This document shows, piece by piece, positions 1 through 9,805 of a DNA stretch of 64,000 bases (the first letter of the stretch is position 1; the number at the start of each line of letters is the position of its first letter). Source of the stretch: Valencia hispanica (taxonomy: Eukaryota; Chordata; Actinopteri; Cyprinodontiformes; Valenciidae); assembly GCA_963556495.2 (NCBI GenBank), contig OY747716.1:32414818-32478817 (forward strand), read 5' to 3'. The position numbers were made by a program, and so were the translations under genes. Below the pieces are notes generated by a model. The model did not search any database. It worked only from the letters and a program-made list of their open reading frames with translations, and was not told where the DNA came from.

Positions 1-478
1 TGCTACGTCTGCAGAATCACATCATCACCAAGATAGTAATAGAACATTATCTAATATTACTGAGGTACTGCAATAATGATAATTAAAATATTTTTTTTAG
101 ATTTACACTGATGGTAAAAAGCAAGATGGTGTAAATTCATGTTAAATAAATAATAATAAAAACTAAGCCAAAATCCTGTGTAAACAATTGAACAAATGTT
201 ATTGTTTTTCTAGTAGTTGATAAAGTAATCAGTAAGTGGTCATAAGTTTTTAGTGTTTACCTCCATAAAAGTATGTTTTCCACAATAATATTATTGAAAT
301 TTTTTTAATGCACAGATTCATTTATAGCTTTTTTGCATCTTACCACATATGTTGGTTTGTTCAAAAATTCATAGACGGCTCTTAATAACTGCACAGTACA
401 TTGTATTTTTAATTGTGTCCTTAATGTACATGTATTATTGTTAATTGTGTTTTATATAGTTGTGTGAATCTAAATGTT
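1..478. other. AT-rich intergenic DNA
   Basis: AT-rich sequence with stop codons in all frames and no recognisable motif. Nothing supportable seen. Confidence 0.6.
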
Positions 479-490
479 TCTATTACCTTT

Positions 491-560
491 CACTTTCCTG
501 CTGTTACAGCTGAATATCCACTTTGTGAGACAATAAAGGATTATTCTATTCTTCTATTCT
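491..560 (+). repeat. LINE/SINE 3' tail remnant
   Basis: A short segment resembles the 3' end of common fish retroposons. It runs from a 'ctttcctgctgttacagctg' start through a 'caataaaggatt' polyadenylation-like motif into a short tandem tail of TTCTA-type units. No coding part is attached, so it is probably a heavily 5'-truncated copy. The family is not resolved. Confidence 0.45.
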
Positions 561-1410
561 TTTCTAAACATGAAGCTTAGATGCATATTTTGTGAAAAAC
601 GTAGGTAATGTCATTGAGAAATATGTTCTGTGTTTTATTTGCCCTAGTTTTCTATAGTGCTTGTGTAGTGGGATGAAGGGTTTAAAAAATTGCAATTGGG
701 GAAAATGTTATATTCAGGGACTTCTCCTTCTAGATAATTTGTGTCCTTGTTTACCAATCAATAATAATTACTTGACCAACCAGAACCACAATATGTGGCT
801 CGACTCTCACAAATCTGGGAATTTCTGTACAAGACTAACAAATAATTGAAAAAACTAAAATCAATTCACAAGAAGTCAGCCTAATGCCCTTAAGACAAAA
901 AACTACCTTTAATTTAACTTATGGTTGACAATTCCTTCATGACAATTACTAAACCAAAGTATTTAGTAAAATTAATTTTATGTATATAATAGTTATTCAC
1001 AAAAAATGTAATCTCTAGGCACTTAACAACATTTTGAAAATACTTTGAAGAGAGTCACATTTTAAACAGAAGTCATGGAGGCTTAAATTCTAAGAATTAA
1101 GTTGGAAACTTATACCAGAAGCACAAATTTTCTGTTACTGCTGGAGAACGAAAGGAACAGCATCAGCTCTTCTAGCTCCTGGATTATCTAAGGTCTCATC
1201 AACTCTACCTTAAAACATAAAGAAAAATATTCAATGATGCATTTTGTTGAAAAGACTTTTTTAATCATTAAGAAATAAACAGAAACATTAAGACAACTGA
1301 AGTAATTCTACAATGTGGAAAATAGGTTAACACTAATGTGTCAAACATGTAACAATACATTATCCTGGTAATTGACACTTTGGTCCCAGTATAAACTTGA
1401 TAATATAAAC
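561..1410. other. AT-rich intergenic DNA
   Basis: No gene, RNA or repeat family recognised. The open frame near 661-849 begins at a non-ATG codon and has no recognisable protein content. Confidence 0.6.
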
Positions 1411-1524
1411 TGAATGAAGAAGTCCTGCTGGTGTGTTCAGGAGATGAAATTAAATCTCCTGACTGTCCTAATTACAGTTGGGACAGAAAGAAACAGCAGG
1501 ACTGAGACCAACATATTTCATTCA
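1411..1524. other. Branched inverted-repeat structure
   Basis: Four nested or adjacent inverted repeats are visible. Outer arms of 8 bp lie at 1411-1418 and 1517-1524. A 10-bp stem pairs 1421-1430 with 1494-1503. Inside are a 9-bp hairpin (1437-1445 with 1454-1462, 8-nt loop) and a 6-bp hairpin (1463-1468 with 1481-1486). Together they would fold as a closed multi-branch structure. It could be a structured RNA or a small foldback-type element; the sequence alone does not decide. No tRNA A or B box was seen. Confidence 0.45.
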
Positions 1525-1716
1525 CTAAAATAAATTAAAAAACAAAAAAAAGCTCTGTTTTTCTTAACAACCGGAATGATTTTAAAGAGGTGTTTTTCTT
1601 AATAAATGACATAATAATTAAAAAAAAGTAATACTTCTACAGTGTTTTAATGAGCTCATGTTCTATGCCTGTATAAACTGATTAATTAAGAGAAAGTCAA
1701 AAATGTTCCGTATTCA

Positions 1717-1832
1717 ACCATCCATATTCCTGCATGTTTGCGGGGAGGGGAGGCTGGTTTGGTTATCTCCAGCGGACATCAGGTGAAAAGCGGGGCAGAA
1801 CCTGGACAGGTCACCGGTTGGACCGGCATGTC
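1717..1832 (-). repeat. Degenerate tRNA-SINE body fragment
   Basis: This stretch carries the same run of motifs (ccatccat, gcgggg, gctgg, atctccag, cctggacaggtc) as the better preserved SINE at 42.6-43.0 kb, in the same orientation. The tRNA-like head is missing, so only the body is left. Confidence 0.5.
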
Positions 1833-2129
1833 CCGTTTGTTGCATTTTATTTTGTTTTTAGATTGAGCAAATGGGAAATACTCTTTTCCCTAAACTAATT
1901 ACATAGAATAATTATTATTTGGTCAACTAAAAACTTAATATAATGAAAAGGCACATGCTAACTGTGACCTGCTGCTAACTACAGTTTACACGTGTTTACA
2001 ATCACATATAAAATGATACTTTATCTGCATTTATCACCATAAAAATATCTAAACTCACCTACTTCAGCGGTATGTCTCCAAGCCAACATTCGCAGCTTCT
2101 TTTTTGCAGTTGTGTCCAATCATTACAGG

Positions 2130-2260
2130 TTTCGTTCGCCACGAAGCTGAAGTTGGCTTCTGGTTCCAGCCTCCGATTCAGGAAATGGCTAAAGGGCGAT
2201 TCCACTCCGATACTACTTCGAGTATTTTTAGTCTGCTCTAGTTTAAAAACTACAAAACAC
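2130..2260 (+). repeat. Segment related to foldback-element arm
   Basis: The string 'gaagctgaagttggctt', followed by 'ccgatt', 'aaatgg' and 'taaagggcgattccact', matches in order the inner arms of the foldback element at 52.25-52.33 kb and 52.69-52.76 kb. The copy here is diverged and lacks the 51-bp repeats. Either both carry a shared module or this is an old relative of the same element. Confidence 0.4.
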
Positions 2261-2413
2261 AGACACTTCAAACATAAACTAGATCATTCTGCACTAATTG
2301 CAGATTATTTAAAACCCAGCTTGTTATTCTTTTCCATGCATCTGGACCACACTGGAATAGTTTGCAGGGAGTTATGATATACAGTACATTACCCACAAAT
2401 CCTACCGGGTCAA

Positions 2414-2518
2414 ACTTTCATTCCATATATTCAGACTTTCATTCCATATATTCAAGGTTCATTCAATATATTCAGATTTCCATTCAATATATTCAGATTT
2501 TCATTCAATATATTCAAA
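2414..2518. repeat. Five-unit ~21-bp tandem repeat
   Basis: Five imperfect units of the form 'tttcattcMatatattcag' follow one another. They sit about 60 bp before a GATA microsatellite. The minus-strand translation is a repetitive artefact. Confidence 0.85.
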
Positions 2519-2578
2519 AAGTAACAATATAAATATATAATAATTTCCTGAATGGCATGCCATAATATGTGTATATAT

Positions 2579-2579
<1 letters not shown>

Positions 2580-2636
<57 letters not shown>
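2580..2636. repeat. (AGAT)n microsatellite
   Basis: About 14 perfect AGAT units are flanked by short TA runs. Confidence 0.97.
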
Positions 2637-2637
<1 letters not shown>

Positions 2638-2639
2638 TA

Positions 2640-3548
2640 TCAGAATCTCAGTGATTCTTGAGATCAGGGACAAAACAGGTTTTGATTTTCTAAAAAAAAA
2701 AAATCTTCATTATTTTAAAAACCAGTGTACACATATTTGTTAAATGAGGGTTTGGCTATGTAACCATGTTTTGGAACAATCTTCCAGTTCAAATTTTTTA
2801 TATAAATTAGAGGTTTGCAGGATCAGCACTGGATTTTTGTCAACACCATCTGACACATAGAAATGTCTATAAAATTATTTTTAATTTAGTTATCACAGAT
2901 ATTTTGACTCTTAGAATTTTTTTATTGTCTTAATCACATAAAAATGTTTTTAAATGAATCATATCACCTTTTAAAGGTTAGATTAGTAAATGTTTAATGA
3001 TTGCGGTTTAGGTTGTATGGATTAATCAATTTATCATTTAATTTCCATAATGAACAGTGATACTTAGAAGCATAGAAATTAAACAATAACTTTGAAAATG
3101 CAACTATTTTATTAACAAATATTCTTCAGGGAACAAAACAGCTCATCTTTAAAACAAAAAAAAAACCAATGTATCATTCTGATGGAGTTGACAAGGCATC
3201 AACGGTGTTAACACAAAACTGACGGTGGTGACAAACTTGCAAGAAACAGAAAAGTACTTCATTCAAAAGGAACACTGAACTCTCACAAATATCGTAACAT
3301 TGCAAGATATGAAGAAAACACATATAACCAATTTTTCATCTCATGGGAGTTGAGGGACTTTACAGGCAATAGAAAAAGAAATTAACCCCCTTTGTAAAGT
3401 CCACAGCATCTTCAAATATATGCTGCTTATAAAGTATATAAACCAATTCAAATCATCCATAGTCAAAATGACAGCTAAACCTTTAAAACATTGCTAAACT
3501 GTCATAAAAAAAACATAACATTTGACTTCTCAAGGCAGTCGATTTAGT
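2640..3548. other. AT-rich intergenic DNA
   Basis: No gene or known repeat recognised. This stretch lies downstream (3') of the minus-strand transposase-like pseudogene and may include its 3' untranslated part or the element end. No matching terminal repeat was found. Confidence 0.5.
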
Positions 3549-3935
3549 TTAAACACCAGGCAACAGATGATTCAAGTGTTCCTCTTCTATGAAATCCATG
3601 ACCTCTGCTGATATGTTATATATCTCCCTGGTACTGCTTGTACGGATGGGTGATGATGGCTCATTCAGCTTGACTAGAATATCTGTAAATGGCATAAAGC
3701 AGACATCCCGCCATCCTTGTTTTTTCCTAAAACAAACATTTGGCCCATGAGGGTGAAAAAATTCAACTTGAACATCTTGATGGTCTGGGTCAATTGTTAA
3801 GGCTTTAGCTAACCACCGGTTCTGTTCATACATGACAACAAGCCAGTCTCCACTCTGAGTATCATTGGGGCCTATCGCAGTTGTTGTACCCTCAGGTTCT
3901 CTTCTAGGCTCTTTCTCCATGGCCTCCATCAGCAT
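3549..3935 (-). pseudogene. C-terminal SH3/Tudor-like part of transposase-like gene
   Basis: This 128-residue stretch contains 'GDWLVVMYEQNRWLAKAL', 'VQVEFFHPHGP' and 'FTDILVKL', a pattern of short beta strands typical of small SH3- or Tudor-like domains. The first ATG (3935) lies four codons before the end of the preceding block in a different frame, so a single-base frameshift near 3940-3950 is the simplest explanation. It is the C-terminus of the same protein, not an independent gene. Confidence 0.5.
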
Positions 3936-4981
3936 CGCCAGAGGACTCTGTCTGGGTCCTGAGGTATGCCATCCAAAGTGTGAGTAACAGGACTAAAACA
4001 CTGGCAAATCTTTGGCTCACTGCAAAAACATGAAATGTTTCTACAATGGATGATGTTCCCTTGAACTACAACTTGATGAATCTTCCTTGTTCCAGGGATG
4101 GATTTCAGAGATGGCATGAGGAGAGTGTCATAGGACTGAAAATCATCACTGGTAACGTATTGTAGCTTGACACCACTTAGGCTGCTGGACACCATCTCAT
4201 AAAATGCTCTGCCATCCACAATGTCCCAACCTCTCAGCACAATACTGTCTGCACACCTCTTAACTGTTGCCCCAATGCCATCTGGGGCACCCTTACCATG
4301 TGATGTAGGAAAGAAATTCCATGTTGCATTCTTGAATCCGAGTTGGGGAGGGACAGCACGGAGGAGATGAAAGTTCTTCTTATTTTTATACTTGCTTGGA
4401 CCATCTGACCAAAAATGAACAGTGTTAATCTTTGGGAATCTTGCATGAATGGTTGTCAGGATTTGATCCATATAGGTCCAGATGGCTGCAGCATCCTGCC
4501 GCTTGGACTCTGAGACCGTGCAAAATCCTGCCTTTTCATGTTTGGTGTAGAACATGCCTGTATGAAGTGTGAGCTGTGGGATGTTTTGCCCATAGTGACA
4601 GGATTGTACTTTTGAGCTGAATTTACATTTCCAGGCCTCAGAGAAGTCAACATGAACAATAACAGTGGTTTCGTCACAATTTGTCATCATGTTCCTGTAC
4701 TCCTTGGTTTGATTTTGAACTGAGTGGACATGAGTGGTTGTCTAATTTCTTAGTTTGTCTTGGTAGAGAATCATAAGCTCTGAAAGAGTGCCGGTGTGTT
4801 GCACAAATTTGGTGTGAAAGTGAGCTCCATCTTCTGTTCGTTCCGCAATACGCTTCCACTCCACTTGTGTTTTCCCTTGCTCTGGAAAAAGAACTGAACA
4901 TTTGTTCAGACATCGGGTGCATGTACGTAAAAGACAAGATTCGTTTGCTGGAGAACAACATACAAGTTGGAAACTCTTCAA
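3929..4981 (-). pseudogene. Catalytic-core-like part of transposase-like gene
   Basis: This is one frame broken by a single TAG at 4744-4742. Numbering from the ATG at 4690 (253 residues), there are three conserved-looking acidic sites: D15 in 'HVDFSEAW', D96 in 'HFWSDGPSKYKNKKNF' and D137 in 'HGKGAPDGIG'. This fits an RNase-H-fold DDE/D nuclease, but that is inference. A cysteine cluster follows (C216, C221, C223, C229, C231), which could bind zinc. The part upstream of the TAG adds a Cys-rich 'CTRCLNKC' segment and a 'GTLSELMILYQDKL' segment. The exact superfamily is not recognised. Confidence 0.55.
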
Positions 4982-4984
4982 GTT

Positions 4985-5558
4985 TGCTGGTTGTTAAAGC
5001 ATTGAATGACTTCAGGACCTCAAGCATCAGTTTTGCATTTTCATGGTAAAGACACTGACATGTCTTTCGGTCTGAGGCTCTTGGAGATGTAATGTGAAAT
5101 GGACGCAATGCAGAGAAGGATGAGTAACTAAGTCTAATGTTTGGGTTTTGCTGGATAAATGCAATGTGAAGGTTTTGCATCGTGTCGGTCAGAATCATCC
5201 TTTGACGTTTTACTTTTTTCCTGGTAATGGTGTCTTGCTTGTCTGTTGTCATCCTTGCATTGTTTTCCAAAAAACTGTGAACACTTAGAGATATGGTCTG
5301 GAGGAACCTAGGCTTCCTTTGTTTTGGTATTTTTTCTGTCAATGTTTTGTAAGTCAGGCCAAACTCATGAACCCTGTGGATAAGGCGATACTTCTTGAGT
5401 ATTTGGCCAGACAAAGACAGTTTTGGATGCTGGGATGCAAGTTTGCCTCTTCTGTGGGTGCGAGGGGCATTTCTACTCAGCTCTGCAGTCATTGCATGGT
5501 GGAAGAGCAGTGATTTTTTGATTAAAGGATTTCTGAGTTGGCTCCCTTGAACCATCAT
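4985..5558 (-). pseudogene. Middle region of transposase-like gene
   Basis: A basic segment contains 'KQDTITRKKVKRQR' (around residues 107-120 of the stretch), followed by 'LSYSSFSALRPF' and a 'RKTCQCLYHENA' motif. The CxC...H pattern suggests metal binding. The frame remains open to 4674, but family-like sequence moves to another frame near 4985, so the last ~100 codons of the open stretch are out of frame. No standard start context is visible; it continues from the upstream block. Confidence 0.5.
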
Positions 5559-5628
5559 CTCTGTTTTGGTTCGAGGTGAGTCCTGTGTTTTCTCATTTTG
5601 AATACGTTTCCACGTTTAAGTTGCTTTC

Positions 5629-6069
5629 TCAGCTGTCCCTCTCTTTTTGTAACTTGTCAAGTTTGTCTTTCAGTGCTTTAATCTCTCTGGAGTGTCTTTT
5701 TCTAGTTTTGCGTCTTTCCCGTTCACCAGCAACTAGCTGTCTACTACTCCTTGGCTCCTCAAAACCGATGTCCAAAGGACTCTGTGGTGGGGTGTCTAGA
5801 TGCTGGCCTTCCTGTGCTATGTTCTTGCGTTCTCTTGATTCTTTCTGTGCTTGTTTACAAAACCTTCCCTTATACCTCTTTTCTCCTTCTTCCAAATCAC
5901 TGATGTTTTTTATTTTGCCCTCCTTCACCCTATTTCTCCATCTTTCCCTCTCCTTTCTCAGCAACTCTTCTTTCAGCTCAGGCTGACTATAAATTTTTTG
6001 TCGCCTTCTTTTTTGAAACTCCCTATTCCTTCTCTTTCGTTCCTCCACTGATAGCTTCTCCCTAGCCAT
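5629..6069 (-). pseudogene. N-terminal charged region of transposase-like gene
   Basis: The stretch begins at an ATG (6069-6067) and gives 146 residues, very rich in Arg, Lys and Glu, with helical heptad-like stretches at both ends (residues ~5-60 and ~115-146). It ends at a TGA. The next frame continues without pause into a Lys/Arg-rich stretch, so the stop looks like a frameshift effect. Just upstream on the coding strand lies a pyrimidine-rich run ending in TTTCAG (about 6078-6073), which could be a splice acceptor. No known DNA-binding zinc finger is visible. Confidence 0.5.
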
Positions 6070-6218
6070 TCTAGCCTGAAATACATACCATTATGTCAGT
6101 ATACTTTTCTGATGGATAAGCATAAGCTGCAAATGATGGGTAATCATAAGCAACATCTTATTACATATCAAGTACTTGAGAGGCTATGAGAATAAGCTAT
6201 ATGGCAATTGGTTGAAAT

Positions 6219-6220
<2 letters not shown>

Positions 6221-6250
<30 letters not shown>

Positions 6251-6719
6251 TGTATGTATGTATGTATGTATGTATGTATGTATGTATGTATGTATGTATG
6301 TATGTATGTATGTATGTATGTATGTATGTATGTATGTATGTATGTATGTATGTATGTATGTATGTATGTATGTATGTATGTATGTATGTATGTATGTATG
6401 TATGTATGTATGTATGTATGTATGTATGTATGTATGTATGTATGTATGTATGTATGTATGTATGTATGTATGTATGTATGTATGTATGTATGTATGTATG
6501 TATGTATGTATGTATGTATGTATGTATGTATGTATGTATGTATGTATGTATGTATGTATGTATGTATGTATGTATGTATGTATGTATGTATGTATGTATG
6601 TATGTATGTATGTATGTATGTATGTATGTATGTATGTATGTATGTATGTATGTATGTATGTATGTATGTATGTATGTATGTATGTATGTATGTATGTATG
6701 TATGTATGTATGTATGTAT
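6221..6719. repeat. (TATG)n microsatellite, 499 bp, uninterrupted
   Basis: About 125 TATG units without a visible interruption. All three forward frames are open and read as an alternating Met-Tyr-Val-Cys repeat, which is an artefact. It lies directly upstream (5') of the transposase-like pseudogene. Confidence 0.97.
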
Positions 6720-8527
6720 ATAACCTAGTAATATGACATAGATTCCAGCTTAAATTTGTTAAACTGAAAATAATTTGTTTTCAGAGAAAAACATTTGGTA
6801 TTTACTTTCATCCTTGTTTGTCCAAGGACAATTTTCAATAAGTCTTCTGATTTCTTTTCTTCTTACAGACTTAGATTTGAGTTTTGACTACCATGTTGGC
6901 TTAGAATGCAACTCCATCTCTTCAACAACTGAAGATTTGGGTAAACTAGGGTGTGAAATAGACAAATCATCCAAAGTACATAATCAATGAGAGAATGGCT
7001 GAAAAACAGAACAATCGTATGGCCAGATTTCACTCAATACTGTAGAGTAAGCGCTATGGGGTCTGGTTTTTACAAGATACTAATTCTAATGAAACTAATA
7101 TTTTTGATTTTCAACAGGCAAATACAAATCTTGCACTTACCAAAGTCCACACATGCACATTTAGTTCACAGTAATTGATTATTTTCCAAGAGCATGCACT
7201 GTATGTGAAACATCAATATCAAAGTTTGAGAGACAGAGAGAAATCGGTTATAGTCATTTCACCATTGACAGATGCCCTGCAAATCAAAGCTTGTTTACAG
7301 TCATGACTATTGCACTGAAGTTTATCCATGTAGCAACTACTTCTAAAGTGCTGAAATCTGTACTGCATATTGATTGCATTTGACAACATTCGTCATCCAT
7401 ATTCTAGATCCCTTTACATATTCAGTCAGCAGCCACCCAAAAGCCCATTCTTCATATTAAAGGATCTTTGGTATCATTCACTGCAAGGAAACAGAATTAG
7501 TTTAAGTCAGACATTAATTTATTTAAGAAACACTTTAAATGGTTTATAAGAGATTTTACACCATCACAAAACATACATTGAATATGTTAAGTCCCTGCTT
7601 AAAGCTCAAAAGGTACATACAAATTCAAATTCTTGCTTACATTTTATGTAGGGATTTACATTGCTTCGATGCACTTTTGATATATGAAGGGTGGCCTGTT
7701 TCAGATGATCACAATGCATTAGAGGGATCAGATATCAGAGTGACACACTGTGACAATTGTGTCCACAGTAATTCTGAGGAGTGATAAGAATTCTCTTTTA
7801 TTCCCCCTGACAGACCCTGTGTCCACTTTTCTGGCTCCTTCCCTTGTCATTTTTGTGCTGTCATTTTCTTTTGATCATAATGTCAATATCTAGTCCAAGT
7901 CCGCTTCCCAACACGAGTTACTGCCATTTACACAAAAAATTCATTCAAAAACGTATTAATACTTGATCACAAGAGACTTACTCCTGTAATATTTCTTTAC
8001 ATTTTCTAAATATGATTAGACTTTCTCCAAATTTTAATTCCATTGGGTTATTGTTGATTAGTGTAAGTGCCCATGTCAGGACACAATTAAAATTGAAATT
8101 CTGAGACTCTGCTCGGGGTGAAAAATGGAATAGGCATGAGGATATTCAACAAGCTGACTGAAATGACAGATGCTCGGAGGGAGCCACCCACCATGTAATT
8201 GCTTGTGCATTGTTATTACCCATTTATTCTCCAAGAAAATGTTACATGCATATTAAAACTGATCCATAAGCAGTACAATAATGTATTGCACCAGCAGATT
8301 CTGTTGTAGTCATACCACAGATAAAATGTATCTTAGACCATAGAAATACCTTAAAGTTAATCTACATTCTATAGATGTTTGGGTCAACATAATTGAGACC
8401 TTTATAACTGTCTGAGACAGAAAGAACATCTTAGACAAATTTTCAATTTCCTTGCTCAACTGCTCAACTGTAATTGTCATTGTAATTGTCTTTACATATA
8501 AATTTCCCATTTTGTATTGTCTATACT
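6720..8527. other. Intergenic DNA, no gene
   Basis: No coding region supported. The part at 8130-8260 is of higher complexity, with a TGACAGATG core, TAATTG and CATTGTTATT, which are typical of developmental enhancer sites. It is listed as a weak candidate in the findings. Confidence 0.5.
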
Positions 8528-8534
8528 TTTTGCT

Positions 8535-8581
8535 ATATATATATATATATATATACACATACATACACACACACACACACA
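8535..8581. repeat. (TA)n-(CA)n compound microsatellite
   Basis: Alternating TA units pass into CA units. The array interrupts or borders the 5' side of the following LINE fragment. Confidence 0.95.
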
Positions 8582-8582
8582 G

Positions 8583-9165
8583 TATATGCTTCCAATTGGT
8601 AAAATCATTAGACAGCATGTGATACATTTCCACATAGATGACTCCAAACGTTCTGCTTTTAAAATCTGACAAGACAGAAGTTGCTGTCTTTGGACCAGAA
8701 GTTCTAAGAAAGAATGTATTAGTCAATCACTTCTTCTGGATGGCATTAATTAGGCTTCCGGGAAAAACGTGAAGAACCTCAGCGTTATTTTTGACCAAGA
8801 CAGGACATTCATTTCCATATGAAACAGGTTTCTAGGATTTCCTTCTTTCACCTCCGGAATATTGCTAAAATTAGAAAGATCCTATCCAGGAGTGATGCTG
8901 AGAAAGTAGTCCATGCATTTGTTATTTCAAGGCTGGACAACTGTAATTTGTTACTATCAGGAAGTCCACTAAATGCAATTAAAAGCCTTCAGTTGATCCA
9001 AAATGCAGCAGCAAGAGTTCTGATAAATATTAAAAAGAGAGATCGCATTTCTCCTTTTTTAGCCTCCCTTGATTTGCTCCCTGTTAAATCCAGAACAGGA
9101 CTTAAGATCCTTCTTCTTGAGTATAAAGCCCATAGTAAACAAGCTTAATCATACATCAGAGATTT
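8583..9165 (+). pseudogene. L2-like LINE ORF2 fragment
   Basis: Translated pieces match the part of fish L2/CR1-type LINE ORF2 after the catalytic centre. The segment starts with 'LPIGKII', then gives 'FFHLRNIAKI', 'VHAFVISRLDNCN', 'SLQLIQNAAARVL' and 'ISPFLASLDLLPV' in one frame from about 8819 to 9148. Upstream (8583-8800) the frame changes and stops occur. It is a 5'-truncated, non-functional copy. The N-terminal endonuclease and the catalytic Y-x-D-D box are absent. A copy at 56.4 kb shares the 'cttccaattggtaaaatcat' string with its start. Confidence 0.8.
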
Positions 9166-9199
9166 GATTGTTCCATATGTTCCAGGTTCCATTGCAGAC

Positions 9200-9312
9200 A
9201 TTTCCTAAAAATTTCATCAAAATCCACTTATAACCTTTTGAGTTATGTTGTTACTAACAGAAAAAAAAACAATCAAACTCCCAAAAACATAACCTCCTTG
9301 GCAGATGTAGCA
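9200..9312 (+). repeat. Short fish interspersed repeat
   Basis: Contains the run 'tttcatcaaaatccactta', 'ttttgagttatg', 'taacagaaaaaaaaacaa' and 'acctccttggcaga', the order seen in a common small animal repeat that ends in 'acctccttggcggaggt'. It separates two LINE fragments. Confidence 0.45.
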
Positions 9313-9344
9313 ATATTTATGATGATCAATTACAACTTTATATT

Positions 9345-9790
9345 TTTGTGTCACTACTTTTCCAAAGTTCACAAGTCACTGAGTCAGTGTGTTCAAAATA
9401 TTTATGTCATTGTGAGTCAAAATATCCTCCAGCTTAATGCAAAAGGGACAGAAGACATTGTTTTTGGCTCCAAAAATGCATGGTTTGAAAATTGAATCGG
9501 AATTCTAACAATGAAATCTGATCTACTAAAAGAATACTTCGATCTCAAATCATTGCCAGAATAAAAGGTTTCCCATCAAAACAAAACAGAAAAACTGCTG
9601 CATGCTTTTGTTTTGGTAGATTAGATTTTTTGATGGTCTGGTCAGGTATGAACCATGTAGGTCCCTTGGTTCATTAGAGACCTTTCACCTGCCTAAATTT
9701 GTAATTTACTATGTGTTTTGTGTTTTTAATATATTTTATCTCTTTTCCTGTTTTCCAGTAAAGCTCTTTGAATTACCCAACTAATAAATG
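9345..9790 (+). pseudogene. Second L2-like LINE fragment
   Basis: The peptide 'SQNILQLNAKGTEDIVFGSK' (about 9412-9471) matches the L2-type 'FLQLN-K-TE-VFG' block that follows the catalytic box. After it come degenerate pieces of the 'SRI-GFLSKQ' and 'LLHAFV' blocks and then an LINE-like 3' tail ('gtaaagctctttgaattac', 'gctgtgcaaat', 9760-9805). Stops and shifts are frequent. This block lies upstream in the protein of the sequence in the 8583-9165 copy, so it is a separate insertion. Confidence 0.65.
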
Positions 9791-9805
9791 ATGCTGTGCA
9801 AATCA

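Larger units (their letters stand above)
3549..6069 (-). pseudogene. Transposase-like gene, broken, superfamily unresolved
   Basis: Four consecutive minus-strand coding stretches make one protein of roughly 800 residues: a charged, coiled-coil-like N-terminus (6069-5629), a basic middle part (5558 to ~4985), a core with conserved acidic and cysteine motifs (4981-3929), and a C-terminal small domain (3935-3549). The reading frame changes three times, and the core holds one in-frame stop at 4744-4742. Similar architectures occur in widespread uncharacterised transposase-like proteins of fish and cnidarians; I place it there from general recognition, not a search. The strand ends are not defined by visible TIRs. 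It is almost certainly non-functional as written. An intron-containing gene is possible but would not remove the internal stop. Confidence 0.6.

Noticed and set aside
2452..2673. Minus-strand frame with Ile/Tyr/Leu/Ser repeats
   Set aside because: Translation of the AGAT array and the adjacent tandem repeat.
6176..6736. Long open frames of Met-Tyr-Val-Cys repeats
   Set aside because: Pure translation of a (TATG)n microsatellite; all frames are open because the unit lacks stops.
8310..8726. 138-codon minus-strand frame
   Set aside because: Antisense to a LINE fragment and includes the TA/CA microsatellite.
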